NCBI GenBank assembly: GCA_028277765.1
Contig: JANQFQ010000025.1
Location: 1 to 64,000 of the forward strand
Source of the DNA: Desulfobacterales bacterium
GTDB lineage: Bacteria > Desulfobacterota > Desulfobacteria > Desulfobacterales > SURF-7
Length of the DNA stretch: 64,000 nucleotides
Direction: 5' to 3'
The notes beneath the pieces are model-generated. The model did no database searches and was not told where the DNA came from. It was given only the letters and a program-made list of their open reading frames with translations. The position numbers and the translations under genes were made by a program. Of the stretch, positions 17,877 to 26,412 are shown in pieces; the stretch's first letter is position 1; each line of letters starts with the position of its first letter.

Positions 17877-19202
17877 ATGGCTAAAGTTATACCCTTTCAT
17901 GGGATCTGTTATCATCCTGATAAGATTAAAGATTTATCAGATGTGGTTGCGCCGCCGTATGATGTAATATCAAGTGAAGAGCAGCAAATACTGCATGACC
18001 GGCATCCAAACAATGTTGTCCATCTGATTCTCGGCAATACAACAGAAGCTGATACAGCTGATAATAACCCACATACACGGGCTGCGAATTTTTTCAACAC
18101 CTGGATTTCTGAAGAAATACTGATACAGGATAGTTCCCCGGCCATGTATCTCACATCCATGGAATTTCCTCTTGGAGAAAGAACCATTACACGCCATGGC
18201 ATTATCGCGCTGGTCGAATTAGAGCCGTTTGAAAAAGGTATTGTACTCCCTCATGAAAAGACCTTTTCAAAAGTAAAAGCGGAAAGGCTTGAACTGTTCA
18301 AGATATGCAAAACCAATTTCAGCCCGATTTTTTCACTCTATTCAGACGGTGATAAAATTCTGAACTCCCTGACAGAAGCAGCAACAGATAAAGCACCAGA
18401 TACGGATATTATCAATGACAAGGGGCACAGACATAAGATGTGGCGCATTACTGACACCAGCGTTCAACAGCATGTTTCAAGAACCATGGAGGATAAGCGC
18501 ATCTATATTGCCGACGGTCATCACAGGTATGAAACATCCCTTAACTACCGCAACTGGCTGTCTGAGAACAGCCCTGATTTTAACGCGGACCATCCCTCAA
18601 ATTTTGTGATGATGTATTTATGCAGCATGGAAGACCCCGGACTTGTCATACGGCCCGCTCACCGAATGCTTACAGAAGTGGCAGATTCGAGCATTGACTC
18701 ATTTTTCGACAAAGCAGAAGAATGTTTTAACATAGAGACAATTCCCTTTAATGATATTGGACCAGAAAAAGCTCTTGAACAACTGATGCTTAAACTGGAA
18801 ATGAAAACGTCAAATAATTCTGTCGGCGTTTATCTGAAAAACATGAAGGAATTTGCCATCCTAACTCTGAATTCGGGAATCATGCAAAGGATGTTTGGAA
18901 AAGAGCTTCCAGCTTCGTTAATTGAACTCGATGTTACAGTTCTGACCCGGCTCATCTTCATGGAAATATTAAACTTTGATCAGACCATGCTGGATAACGA
19001 GCAATTGATAACATATTCGAGTTATGAAAAAGACGCTATTGCTACCGTACTAGACGGCAGATGCGACGCTGCATTTATTTTGAACCCAACAAAAATAGAG
19101 CAGGTTCAAAACGTTGCTGAGCGAGGTGAAGTAATGCCAAGAAAAGCAACTTATTTCTTTCCAAAGGTTATCACAGGGCAAGTGATGAATAAGCTATACT
19201 AA
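17877..19202 (+). CDS. DUF1015 family protein
   Basis: 441 residues beginning MAKVIPFHGICYHPDKIKDLSDVVAPPYDVIS, the signature start of DUF1015, with later blocks KTFSKVKAERLEL, YIADGHHRYETSLNYR (about residues 208-223; GHHRYETA-type is the best conserved motif) and the C-terminal FILNPTKIEQVQNVAERGEVMPRKATYFFPKV. The ParB/sulfiredoxin-like core makes a nucleotide- or kinase-type activity plausible, but the function is not established. ATG at 17877 follows AAAAGGA; the in-frame ATG at 17817 lacks such a signal. Confidence 0.9.
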   Translation: MAKVIPFHGICYHPDKIKDLSDVVAPPYDVISSEEQQILHDRHPNNVVHLILGNTTEADTADNNPHTRAANFFNTWISEEILIQDSSPAMYLTSMEFPLGERTITRHGIIALVELEPFEKGIVLPHEKTFSKVKAERLELFKICKTNFSPIFSLYSDGDKILNSLTEAATDKAPDTDIINDKGHRHKMWRITDTSVQQHVSRTMEDKRIYIADGHHRYETSLNYRNWLSENSPDFNADHPSNFVMMYLCSMEDPGLVIRPAHRMLTEVADSSIDSFFDKAEECFNIETIPFNDIGPEKALEQLMLKLEMKTSNNSVGVYLKNMKEFAILTLNSGIMQRMFGKELPASLIELDVTVLTRLIFMEILNFDQTMLDNEQLITYSSYEKDAIATVLDGRCDAAFILNPTKIEQVQNVAERGEVMPRKATYFFPKVITGQVMNKLY

Positions 19203-19205
19203 TAT

Positions 19206-19442
19206 TTCCTGACCAACACTTGATTTTACATACAATGTCATATCTAATTGGGATTCATTTGTTTCAAAAGTTTTAAATCCGAATATCGAAATCCGAAATT
19301 CGAAACAAATCCAAAACTAAAATGTTCAAATGATCAAAACCAAAACGCCTATAGTTTCGAATCAAATTGCTTTTTGTTTTGGAATTTGAATTTTGGTCAT
19401 TTGATATTGTTTCGGATTTCGATATTCGTGCTTCGGATTTAG
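19206..19442. repeat. Composite AT-rich inverted repeat, copy 1
   Basis: Opens with CCTGACCAACACTTGATTTTACATAC and AATGTCATAT, then a large imperfect inverted repeat: left arm 19275-19306 (AAATCCGAATATCGAAATCC...) and right arm 19409-19440 (...GATTTCGATATTCG...), with ATGTTCAAATGATC facing GGTCATTTGAT inside. Non-coding; it fills the gap between the DUF1015 gene and the convergent methyltransferase gene. A second copy of the left half occurs at 22.3 kb. Confidence 0.8.
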
Positions 19443-19446
19443 AACC

Positions 19447-20169
19447 TTACGGCTCAAACATCTTCTCCACCTCATCTGTATAAACATTCTGTTTTTTATA
19501 GACAACCAGAGGAGGCAGCACCGTCAGGCCCTGGTTTCCTCGGTGAATCCCTTCTATCACAAACAGTTTTGCCTCTTTCTCCCAATAAGCGTGTATCATC
19601 CTGAGTGATTTGGGTTCGATTCCGGAATTGTGCATCTGTATCATCAGTTCTGTCAGCCGTTCAGAAGAATATATCGCGACAAATCGTCCCCCTGTTCTTA
19701 AAAGCCGCCGAGCTGTCTCAACAATTTCAGAGAGCGTGATGTAAATCTCGTGTCGGGCAACCGCCTTCTGTGTGTCTGGATTAATTCTTCCGGATTCAGC
19801 TTTTCTGTACGGCGGATTGGTCACAATCAGATCACATGGGCCATTGATCCCTTTCTGATCAAGTAACGTCATATCTTTACAGACAATCCGGACCCGGTTT
19901 TCCATGCTGTTATCAATAACATTAGATGACGCCAGGTCAGCGAGTTTTTCCTGTATTTCAATACCGATAATTTCTGTTTCAGGATGGCGAAAAGCCAGAA
20001 TAAGTGGAACAATCCCACAGCCTGTTCCCAGGTCTACAATTTTATCACCATGCACTGGATTTGAGTGCCATGCAAGGATCGCGGCATCAATCGAAAACCG
20101 GTAACCCTTCACATCCTGTTTTACGGTTATACGGCCGTTAAAAAAAGTGTCTGATGAAAGATGTTTCAC
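19447..20169 (-). CDS. TrmN6/YfiC-like tRNA (adenine-N6)-methyltransferase
   Basis: 240-residue SAM-dependent methyltransferase. VDLGTGCGIVPLILAFR is motif I, EIQEKLADLASSNV motif II, and LIVTNPPYRK the catalytic NPPY typical of N6-adenine or guanine-N2 methylases. N-terminal TFFNGRITVKQDVKGYRFSIDAAILA matches the YfiC group that methylates A37 of tRNA-Val. Downstream of, and on the same strand as, the TPR protein gene (17-base gap). Confidence 0.85.
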   Translation of the reverse strand: MKHLSSDTFFNGRITVKQDVKGYRFSIDAAILAWHSNPVHGDKIVDLGTGCGIVPLILAFRHPETEIIGIEIQEKLADLASSNVIDNSMENRVRIVCKDMTLLDQKGINGPCDLIVTNPPYRKAESGRINPDTQKAVARHEIYITLSEIVETARRLLRTGGRFVAIYSSERLTELMIQMHNSGIEPKSLRMIHAYWEKEAKLFVIEGIHRGNQGLTVLPPLVVYKKQNVYTDEVEKMFEP

Positions 20170-20185
20170 GCTTTAACTATATGGT

Positions 20186-22282
20186 TTATTTGCCGGCCTT
20201 AAGCTGGGCAATCATCTTTTTTATGGAATTGCGTGCAGATTCATTATTAGGGGCCACCAAGAGAGCCTTTGAAAAATGAGATATAGCGTTGTCCCTGTCC
20301 CCCCTGCGGATAAATGCAAGACCAAGGTTAAAGTGCGCTTCAAAATATTCAGGATTGATCTTAAGGGCCTTTTTATAATAGTTCATCGCTTCATCAAGCT
20401 GGTTTTCATTATTCATCAATACCAGGCCCTTATTGCACATGGCATTGACATTATCAGGTTCCAGGGTTAGGGCTTTATTAAAATGAGTCAAAGCCTCTTT
20501 ATATTTACCCTTCCTGGCCAGATCAACACCGATATTGTTGTGGTCAGCTGCCGTTATTTTTTTCAAATGTTGTTGTTTTTCGTCTTTTTTACTAAGAGTC
20601 GCAACTTTTTCTTTCGCCATCCGAACCTTCTGTAGGCTCTGTCTGATAAACGCATTGTTAGAATCAAGTTGCAAGGCTATCAAAAGATGTTTTATTGCAT
20701 CATCAAATTGGCCTGCCCTGGCAAGTGCCAGGCCCATATTACAATGAGCATCGATATAATCAGGTTTTATCTTAAGGGCGTTTGAAAAAGATTTTACAGC
20801 ATCAACCAGTTTGCCTTCCTGATTCATAAAGGCCAGCCCCAAATTGTTGTATGCTCGAAAATATTTCGGAGAAACACTGATAGCATTCTTAAAGTATTGT
20901 TCCGCCTCTGCATATCTTCCCCGCTCATACATGGTAAGTCCCAGATTGTTTTGGGCCAGGTAATTTTCAGGATCAACCCTTATTGCATGCTGAAACAAGG
21001 AAATATTATCTTTCCAGTAGCTGGTCTGCTTCCATGTCATCGCAGTGAAAATCAAAACCAATATGATCGCGGCAAGGCCAAAAACCGTTTTTCGATTTTT
21101 CAAGTTTTTAAATATAACAGGTATCCCCCAGGATATAATGACAAAAATACCGACCAGGGGAAGATACATATAACGGTCACTCATGACTTGTTCTCCCACC
21201 TGCACAAGTCCGATCACAGGGACAAGTGTTCCAAGATACCATAACCATCCTGTAATAATGTACCGCTGTTTTTTAGCTAATTTAATACTCAAAACAGTAA
21301 TCAGTACAAGGAAAAGCGTGGCGCCGATCACTTTCCAGGCCGGAAATACTACCGGTCGGGGATAGAAACACGAAAGATCATTAGGAAAAACCATTTTCAG
21401 GAGATAGCCCACATAAGACAGCAATGCATTACCAATACGTTCAGTCATGGGGATCGCTGATAGGGTCAAAACAGCGCCGCCTTTTTTTTGTGCCACAAAA
21501 GTAATTACACACGATGCTGCGGTAAGCATAAAAAAAGGAATTTTTTCGATTAATAGACGGTTAAGCCTGTTTTCAGTCACATCCCGGCCTTCAGCATCAT
21601 CCTCAACCTCAGTGCTGCTAAGCCTCTTCCCTTCAATGTTTAAACGTTTTAAAGGCCAGTAGTCCATCAGGAGAAATACAAACGGAAGAGTCACAATCAT
21701 CGGCTTTGAAAAAAGACCGAGCGTAAAAAAAACAAGAACAAGAATATACCGGGGGGTATTTGGCTTCCGTGTGTATCTGACATACGCGTACATGGCGGCC
21801 AGCCAGAAGAAAGCACAAAGCACATCCTTTCTTTCCGCGATCCATGCCACGGATTCAACATGTAGGGGATGTATGGCGAACAGGATGGCGACAAAAGCAC
21901 TCCGCCGTAAAGCGCCTGTCATGATCTTGAAGACCAAAAACAACAGAATTGAATTAGCTATGTGAAACAACAGGTTAATCACATGATGCGGACCAGGATT
22001 AAGTCCGAACATCTCGATATCGATCATATGGCTTATCCATGTCAGCGGATGCCAGTTGCTGGCATGGGTTGAAGTAAAAGCCCAGTGTATCGATTTCGAG
22101 CTAAGACCGGAAAGGACATTCGGATTTTGTGTTACATAGACATCGTCATCATAATTGGTAAATTCATTCTTTGAAACCTGCCAGTAGGCTACAGTATTTA
22201 ATATAAGAAGAATCAGGCAGACAATTATTGTGTCGCGTAAAACGTCTTTTTCAGAGGATGACCGTATTTCGGATGGTTCCAT
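20186..22282 (-). CDS. TMTC-like membrane protein: GT-C-type domain plus TPR repeats
   Basis: 698 residues. Residues 1-420 form a polytopic domain with about ten helices; the first extracytoplasmic loop FTNYDDDVYVTQNP has the acidic pair expected of GT-C lipid-linked-sugar transferases, followed by SNWHPLTWISHMID and a DUF1736-like region. From about 435 to 690 there are some six TPR units (NYLAQNNLGLTMYERGRYAEAEQYF and similar). The layout matches animal TMTC O-mannosyltransferases and their bacterial relatives; glycosyl-transfer activity is inferred, not shown. Its SD (AGGA) and upstream region are supplied by an intergenic repeat. Confidence 0.8.
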   Translation of the reverse strand: MEPSEIRSSSEKDVLRDTIIVCLILLILNTVAYWQVSKNEFTNYDDDVYVTQNPNVLSGLSSKSIHWAFTSTHASNWHPLTWISHMIDIEMFGLNPGPHHVINLLFHIANSILLFLVFKIMTGALRRSAFVAILFAIHPLHVESVAWIAERKDVLCAFFWLAAMYAYVRYTRKPNTPRYILVLVFFTLGLFSKPMIVTLPFVFLLMDYWPLKRLNIEGKRLSSTEVEDDAEGRDVTENRLNRLLIEKIPFFMLTAASCVITFVAQKKGGAVLTLSAIPMTERIGNALLSYVGYLLKMVFPNDLSCFYPRPVVFPAWKVIGATLFLVLITVLSIKLAKKQRYIITGWLWYLGTLVPVIGLVQVGEQVMSDRYMYLPLVGIFVIISWGIPVIFKNLKNRKTVFGLAAIILVLIFTAMTWKQTSYWKDNISLFQHAIRVDPENYLAQNNLGLTMYERGRYAEAEQYFKNAISVSPKYFRAYNNLGLAFMNQEGKLVDAVKSFSNALKIKPDYIDAHCNMGLALARAGQFDDAIKHLLIALQLDSNNAFIRQSLQKVRMAKEKVATLSKKDEKQQHLKKITAADHNNIGVDLARKGKYKEALTHFNKALTLEPDNVNAMCNKGLVLMNNENQLDEAMNYYKKALKINPEYFEAHFNLGLAFIRRGDRDNAISHFSKALLVAPNNESARNSIKKMIAQLKAGK

Positions 22283-22287
22283 ATTAT

Positions 22288-22470
22288 GTCCTGACCTATA
22301 CTTGATTTTACAAACAGTGTCATATCACATTGGGTTTCATTTATTTCAAAAGTTTTAAATTCGAAACTCGAAATCCGAAACTCGAAACAAATTCAAAATC
22401 TAAATGTTCAAATGATCCCCGACAACGTGACAGGCAAAACCATAAACCCCTAAATTGTCGAATTTAATTG
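22288..22470. repeat. Composite AT-rich repeat, copy 2 (left half)
   Basis: GTCCTGACCTATACTTGATT, TTACAAACAGTGTCATATCACATTGGG, then TTTCAAAAGTTTTAAATTCGAAACTCGAAATCCGAAAC and CAAATTCAAAATCTAAATGTTCAAATGATC, in the same order as copy 1 at 19.2 kb. The inverted right arm is replaced by unrelated sequence after about 22415. It abuts the start codon of the TPR protein gene, so it should be part of that gene's leader. Confidence 0.75.
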
Positions 22471-22508
22471 TTAAGTGCCGTTTAATATGGCTGAATTATG
22501 TCATGATG

Positions 22509-22814
22509 TCAAATGCCGATTTTAAACTTAATATCACCCACAAGCTTTTTACCTGCAACATCATTAATCTTTTTTATAATGTCCGATTTGATGAATTGAA
22601 GCTGCTGCATCCAGACTGAGCTGGTAACATGTACAAGGAGGAGGTCTCCCTTGAACGCCGCCGGCTGAGCGTTTTCAATGATCTCTTTTTCCAGGATATT
22701 ATCCCACATTTTCCAAACCTGTATCATTCCCGCGTCAACTTCCCGGCCGCACTTTTCCATTACACGGTCAAGTATGTTTCCAATGTGATCAAGATCTTTT
22801 TTTTCTCTCTTCAT
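22509..22814 (-). CDS. DUF721/DciA-like protein
   Basis: 101 residues: LDHIGNILDRVMEKCG, VWKMWDNIL, NAQPAAFKGDLLLVHVTSSVWMQQLQFIKSDIIKKIN and IKFKIG follow the DUF721 pattern (KH-like fold; conserved W in the VWxxWxxxV helix and the L-V-SSxWxxQL strand-helix). The family includes DciA, the replicative helicase operator of bacteria lacking DnaC. It stands alone here, upstream of a repeat-rich gap. Confidence 0.82.
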   Translation of the reverse strand: MKREKKDLDHIGNILDRVMEKCGREVDAGMIQVWKMWDNILEKEIIENAQPAAFKGDLLLVHVTSSVWMQQLQFIKSDIIKKINDVAGKKLVGDIKFKIGI

Positions 22815-23090
22815 AATCGAAATAAAAGCATACCTGAATTATATTCAAAACAAATTAAAATTATTCATAGCAGAAAAAAAAGGTTTAATCCACAGGGAAT
22901 AGCTATAAAAAAAGCTAAAAGATGGGTTTAAAGAAAAAACGCACCTTGCTTTCAACTCTCCGTTCCATGCTCTAGTCGTTAAACCGCCCTACCTCTAGCA
23001 TTTCCACTAAAACCAGCAGGATCTCCGTTTCACTACGACCAGCCATCTAGTATCTAGCATCCAGTATCCAGTATCTAGCACTGTTTTTTC
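22815..23090. repeat. Intergenic gap holding a hairpin-plus-heptamer repeat
   Basis: 356 bases separate the DUF721 and hflK genes. From about 22995 the repeat family appears: a decayed hairpin (TTTCCACTAAAACCAGCAGGA), the module ATCTCCGTTTCACTACGACC, AGCC, then five heptamers (ATCTAGTATCTAGCATCCAG...) to about 23081. The first 170 bases show AT-rich sequence without recognisable genes. Confidence 0.7.
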
Positions 23091-23119
23091 TTGACACTCC
23101 ACAGTAATTAGCAATAGAA
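23091..23119 (+). promoter_or_regulatory. Candidate promoter of hflKC
   Basis: TTGACA at 23091-23096 begins ten bases after the last heptamer of the repeat; ATAGAA or AATAGA about 16-17 bases on is a poor -10. hflK starts at 23171. The -35 box is perfect, the -10 is weak, so this is a moderate call. Confidence 0.4.
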
Positions 23120-23170
23120 ATCGTTTAATATTTAATATTTTATTTACCCACTAACAAAAAGGTGTATTCA

Positions 23171-24229
23171 ATGAGCTGGGACTGGGAAAAACTTCAGAAG
23201 CAGCAAAAAAAGAACAAGCAACACAGACGGCAAGATTCAGACGGACCAGAACCGCCGGATCTGGATGAAATTGTAAAAAAACTGCAGGCTTTCAAGTTCT
23301 CCGGCGGATCGATTCTAATTGTCGCTATTGTAGTGATTCTGGCCTTATTTTTTATGACGTTCTTCACCATCGTCTCCGGCCAGGCTGGCGTCATTCAGCG
23401 GTTTGGCAAATTTGATAGGATTGCGGAACCCGGTCCAAATTTTAAATGGCCTCGTCCCATAGAAAAACTGACCAAGGTCAATATGGAGTTGATGCGGACC
23501 GAAGAGTTTGATCCAAATGTTGATGTTGCGGGCGGCAGGCAGCGATACGCTTCGGAAACCGAGACAGGAAACGTGTCACTCATGCTCACCGGCGACCTGA
23601 ATGTTGCCCTTGTCCCCTGGGTCATCCAATATAAAATCAAAGACGCTTATCAGTGGTTGTTTAAGGTAGATGAACCGATCGGCTTGCTCCGGGACATGTC
23701 TGAAACATGCATGCGCCTTGTTGTGGGGGATAGAAGCGTTACCGAGGTCATCAAACGCCAGGGAATAGCCAGTGAAGTAAAGATGCTCCTTCAAAAAGAA
23801 CTCGACAAAGCTGAAATCGGTGTCATCATAGAAGCTGTACAGCTTAACACCACCAATGTTCCCAGGCCTGTTCAGCCTTCCTTTAATGAAGTCAACCAGG
23901 CTGTTCAGGAAAAGGAAAAGATGATATATGAAGCAAATAAAGAGTATTTCAGGGCTATTCCTGAAGCCAAGGGAGAAGCTGAAAGGGTGATAAAAGCTGC
24001 GGAAGGCTATTATGCCGAGCGGATCAATAGAGCTGAGGGGGATGCTGCTCGGTTCAAATCTGTTTATGATGAATACAGTAAGGCAAAGGATGTTACAAAA
24101 AGAAGGATGTATCTTGAGATGCTCAAGGAGCTATTTCCAAAGCTTGGGGAAAAATATATTATCGATTCTGACCAGAAAAGCCTGCTCCCCCTTCTCAACC
24201 TCGGCAACAAGAATGGTGAAAAAAAATGA
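23171..24229 (+). CDS. hflK: HflK, SPFH-domain regulator of FtsH
   Basis: 352 residues. Short cytosolic N-terminus rich in K/Q, one membrane segment (about 46-66, GSILIVAIVVILALFFMTFF), then the SPFH domain (SGQAGVIQRFGKFDRIAEPGPNFKWPRPIEKLTKVN) in the periplasm and a long helical region (AEGYYAERINRAEGDAARF). Forms the HflKC cage around the FtsH protease. ATG at 23171 is preceded by AAAAAGGTG at good spacing; the GTG at 23162 is less likely. Overlaps hflC by four bases (ATGA). Confidence 0.95.
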   Translation: MSWDWEKLQKQQKKNKQHRRQDSDGPEPPDLDEIVKKLQAFKFSGGSILIVAIVVILALFFMTFFTIVSGQAGVIQRFGKFDRIAEPGPNFKWPRPIEKLTKVNMELMRTEEFDPNVDVAGGRQRYASETETGNVSLMLTGDLNVALVPWVIQYKIKDAYQWLFKVDEPIGLLRDMSETCMRLVVGDRSVTEVIKRQGIASEVKMLLQKELDKAEIGVIIEAVQLNTTNVPRPVQPSFNEVNQAVQEKEKMIYEANKEYFRAIPEAKGEAERVIKAAEGYYAERINRAEGDAARFKSVYDEYSKAKDVTKRRMYLEMLKELFPKLGEKYIIDSDQKSLLPLLNLGNKNGEKK

Positions 24230-25176
24230 AACGACAAGGAATATTTTTATTAATCTGTATAATCATAGCTAGTATTGCTTTTGGTTTATGTGCCTATGTT
24301 GTTGACGAGACTAAACAGGTAGTTGTCACCCGTTTTGAAAAGGTCGTTCGGACGGAAACGAAGCCAGGACTTAAATGGAAACTGCCAGCCCCGATTGAAA
24401 TAGCGATATATTATCCGCGTAACCTTCAAAACTGGGACGGGAAAAAAGAAGAGATTCCAACCCTTGAAAAAAGGTATATTTACGTTGACGCGTTTGCACG
24501 ATGGAAAATTGTAGAACCGAACGTATTTTTTAAAACCGTTAGATATATCGATACAGCTAAGAGCCGTTTAAGTGAAATCATTAATGCTGAGGTACGGAAT
24601 GTTATCACCGATCACAGGCTGATAGAAGCTGTCCGTATGAGTTCCAGGATTATGGATATTGAGGCCGGGATCAGCAAAAAAGAGGATGCTGGACAGGAAA
24701 AATACGCCATCAAAACAGGGAGAGAAAAGATAACCCAGATGATCCTGGACCGTTCCATTCCACAGATCTCAGAGCTCGGCATAGAACTTGTAGATGTAAA
24801 AATAAAACGGATAAATTATGTAGAGAAAGTAAGGCAGTCTGTTTACGACCGCATGATAGAAGAACGGAAACAGATGGCGGAAAAACTCCGTTCAGAAGGC
24901 CAGGGCGAAGCAAAAATAATCAGGGGTAACAAGGAGAAGAAACTCAAAGAGATATCATCAGGTGCTTATAAGGCAGCCCAGGAGATCAAAGGTAAAGCTG
25001 ACGCTAAAGCCACAGAGATATATGCCAAAGCTTACGGAGTGGATCCTGAATTCTATTCCTTTATAAAAACTCTGGAAATCTATAATGAAACGCTGGATGA
25101 AAACAGCTCTGTTGTGCTTTCAACTGATTCAGAATTTTTAAAATACTTAAAGGGGTATACTGGAAAAAACAAATAA
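24226..25176 (+). CDS. hflC: HflC, SPFH-domain partner of HflK
   Basis: 316 residues: N-terminal membrane anchor (ILLICIIIASIAFGLCAYVV-like, residues 5-25), SPFH domain (VDETKQVVVTRFEKVVRTETKPGLKWKLPAPIE), and a charged C-terminal helix region with SEGQGEAKIIRGNKEKKLKEI. Starts on the ATGA shared with the hflK stop, so translation is coupled. A bidirectional hairpin follows the stop codon. Confidence 0.95.
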   Translation: MKRQGIFLLICIIIASIAFGLCAYVVDETKQVVVTRFEKVVRTETKPGLKWKLPAPIEIAIYYPRNLQNWDGKKEEIPTLEKRYIYVDAFARWKIVEPNVFFKTVRYIDTAKSRLSEIINAEVRNVITDHRLIEAVRMSSRIMDIEAGISKKEDAGQEKYAIKTGREKITQMILDRSIPQISELGIELVDVKIKRINYVEKVRQSVYDRMIEERKQMAEKLRSEGQGEAKIIRGNKEKKLKEISSGAYKAAQEIKGKADAKATEIYAKAYGVDPEFYSFIKTLEIYNETLDENSSVVLSTDSEFLKYLKGYTGKNK

Positions 25177-25226
25177 ACAGAAAAAAGCATCTGAACAAAA
25201 GGATAGTACAGTGCTTTTTCTGTTTA
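25175..25226. terminator. Bidirectional terminator between hflC and the bS22-like gene
   Basis: AAACAGAAAAAAGCA and TGCTTTTTCTGTTT form a long stem with a loop of about 22 bases. A-rich on one side and T-rich on the other, it can serve hflC (plus) and the convergent small gene (minus). Confidence 0.6.
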
Positions 25227-25271
25227 ATAAGAATTTAATAAACTGGTATTAATTGAGACTGGAGGTCTGAA

Positions 25272-25370
25272 CTACTTACCTTTTCTTCTCTGATGCCTGG
25301 TGCGGGCCAAGAGTTTTCTATGTTTATGTTTGCGCATCTTCTTTCTTCTTTTTTTAATTACACTGCCCAA
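25272..25370 (-). CDS. bS22/COX24 (AURKAIP1-like) small ribosomal protein
   Basis: 32 residues starting at TTG 25370: MGSVIKKRRKKMRKHK, then HRKLLARTRHQRRKGK, ending at TAG. Extremely basic, with the SVIKKRRKKMxKHKxRK core that defines the COX24/AURKAIP1 family and actinobacterial/Bacteroidota bS22-type subunits. The upstream GGAGGTGATC is a perfect complement to the 16S rRNA 3' end and sits five bases or so before the TTG, which argues strongly for translation. Too short for routine gene-length cut-offs. Convergent with hflC. Confidence 0.88.
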   Translation of the reverse strand: MGSVIKKRRKKMRKHKHRKLLARTRHQRRKGK

Positions 25371-25470
25371 CAGATCACCTCCAAATCTAAAGATTAAATA
25401 ATTGGTTTTTAAAACTTGCAACGTTTACAATAAATATAAAGGTTTGTCCATAGTTTTTTAAAATATTTTT

Positions 25471-25995
25471 ATGAAAAGACTGGAACATTTTTCCGAGGAA
25501 CAACTAGACATCATCAATAATTCAGTTGAAATGGCTGAAGACCTTGTATGTGATTACTATAAGATGTCCGAAAATCAGTGGCTTCGGAGCAGATATGATG
25601 TTAAAACCCTTGCTGATCTTGATGAAAAAGAGATTGTCCATGGTCATTTTGCCCAAGTCATCAGGTACGCTGGCCAGAAAAAAGACACAGCCCTCGGTTC
25701 TGGCTCATACGATTTTTATAAAATATGCTTGCAGGATCATTCTATAAAAGAAGCCCTTAAAGGAGAACCTGCCCTGAAGCTCCTCCCGTTTTCCCTTTAT
25801 ATCGTCACCCATGAATTGATTCATATTGTCCGTTTCAGTAGGTTTCTTCAGATGTTTGACGCCACAGATAATGAAAAGCTCGTCGAAGAATCCCGAGTGC
25901 ATGAAAAGACTCACAACATTTTAAGCAACACCGATATCACAGGCCTTAAAGATGTCCTCAGTTTTTATAAAAACTGGCGTATGCCTATTGATTAA
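25471..25995 (+). CDS. Hypothetical protein with an HELIH metal-binding-like motif
   Basis: 174 residues, no signal peptide or membrane segment. VTHELIHIVRFSRFLQMF around residue 113 gives HExxH, and VEESRVHEKTHNIL about 30 residues on offers E and H candidates for a third ligand, so a zinc-metallopeptidase-like or zincin-derived fold is plausible. I do not recognise a named family and no catalytic claim is made beyond the motif. ATG at 25471; 142 bases upstream of the FmdB gene. Confidence 0.6.
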   Translation: MKRLEHFSEEQLDIINNSVEMAEDLVCDYYKMSENQWLRSRYDVKTLADLDEKEIVHGHFAQVIRYAGQKKDTALGSGSYDFYKICLQDHSIKEALKGEPALKLLPFSLYIVTHELIHIVRFSRFLQMFDATDNEKLVEESRVHEKTHNILSNTDITGLKDVLSFYKNWRMPID

Positions 25996-26028
25996 TTAGA
26001 AAATTTAACAAAAAAGTTGTATCAGGCC

Positions 26029-26057
26029 TTGACATTGATACATCTCTGACTTATCTT
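26029..26057 (+). promoter_or_regulatory. Candidate sigma-70-type promoter for the FmdB gene
   Basis: TTGACA (26029-26034), 17-base spacer, TATCTT (26052-26057), about 80 bases upstream of the FmdB start. Good box quality and spacing; orientation agrees with the gene. Confidence 0.5.
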
Positions 26058-26136
26058 AACCTGTACTTTAAAGATCGATTATAAATGTTTTTATAACTAT
26101 TTGTTTTAAAAACATATTTTTAAGGGGGTTCATGGC

Positions 26137-26412
26137 ATGCCGATTTATGAATATGAATGTACAAAATGCGGAGAACATATTGAAGCCATTCAGAAATTTT
26201 CCGATAAACCACTGAAAAAATGCAACAGCTGTACAGGAAAGCTTCAAAAACTTATTTCGCAAAGTGCCTTTCATTTAAAAGGTTCAGGTTGGTATGTCAC
26301 CGATTATGCGGGCAAGTCAGGAACAGCTTCAGAAAATTCATTAAAAAAAGAGGAAAAAACAGCAAAAAAACCAGAAAAAAAAGAAAACACTTCCAGTAAA
26401 TCTTCAGAATAG
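26137..26412 (+). CDS. FmdB-family zinc-ribbon protein
   Basis: 91 residues. MPIYEYECTKCGEHIEAIQKF and CNSCTGKLQKLISQSAFHLKGSGWYVTDY carry the two CxxC pairs and the conserved F-KGSGWY stretch of FmdB-type regulators, followed by a lysine/serine-rich tail (KKEEKTAKKPEKKENTSSK). GGGGG-type SD upstream (TAAGGGGGTTC). Proposed to be a regulatory protein in the family name, but the role in most bacteria is unknown. Confidence 0.88.
   Translation: MPIYEYECTKCGEHIEAIQKFSDKPLKKCNSCTGKLQKLISQSAFHLKGSGWYVTDYAGKSGTASENSLKKEEKTAKKPEKKENTSSKSSE

Noticed and set aside
22995-23081. CRISPR array at the heptamer tracts
   Set aside because: Units are seven bases, directly abutting, without spacers or cas genes.
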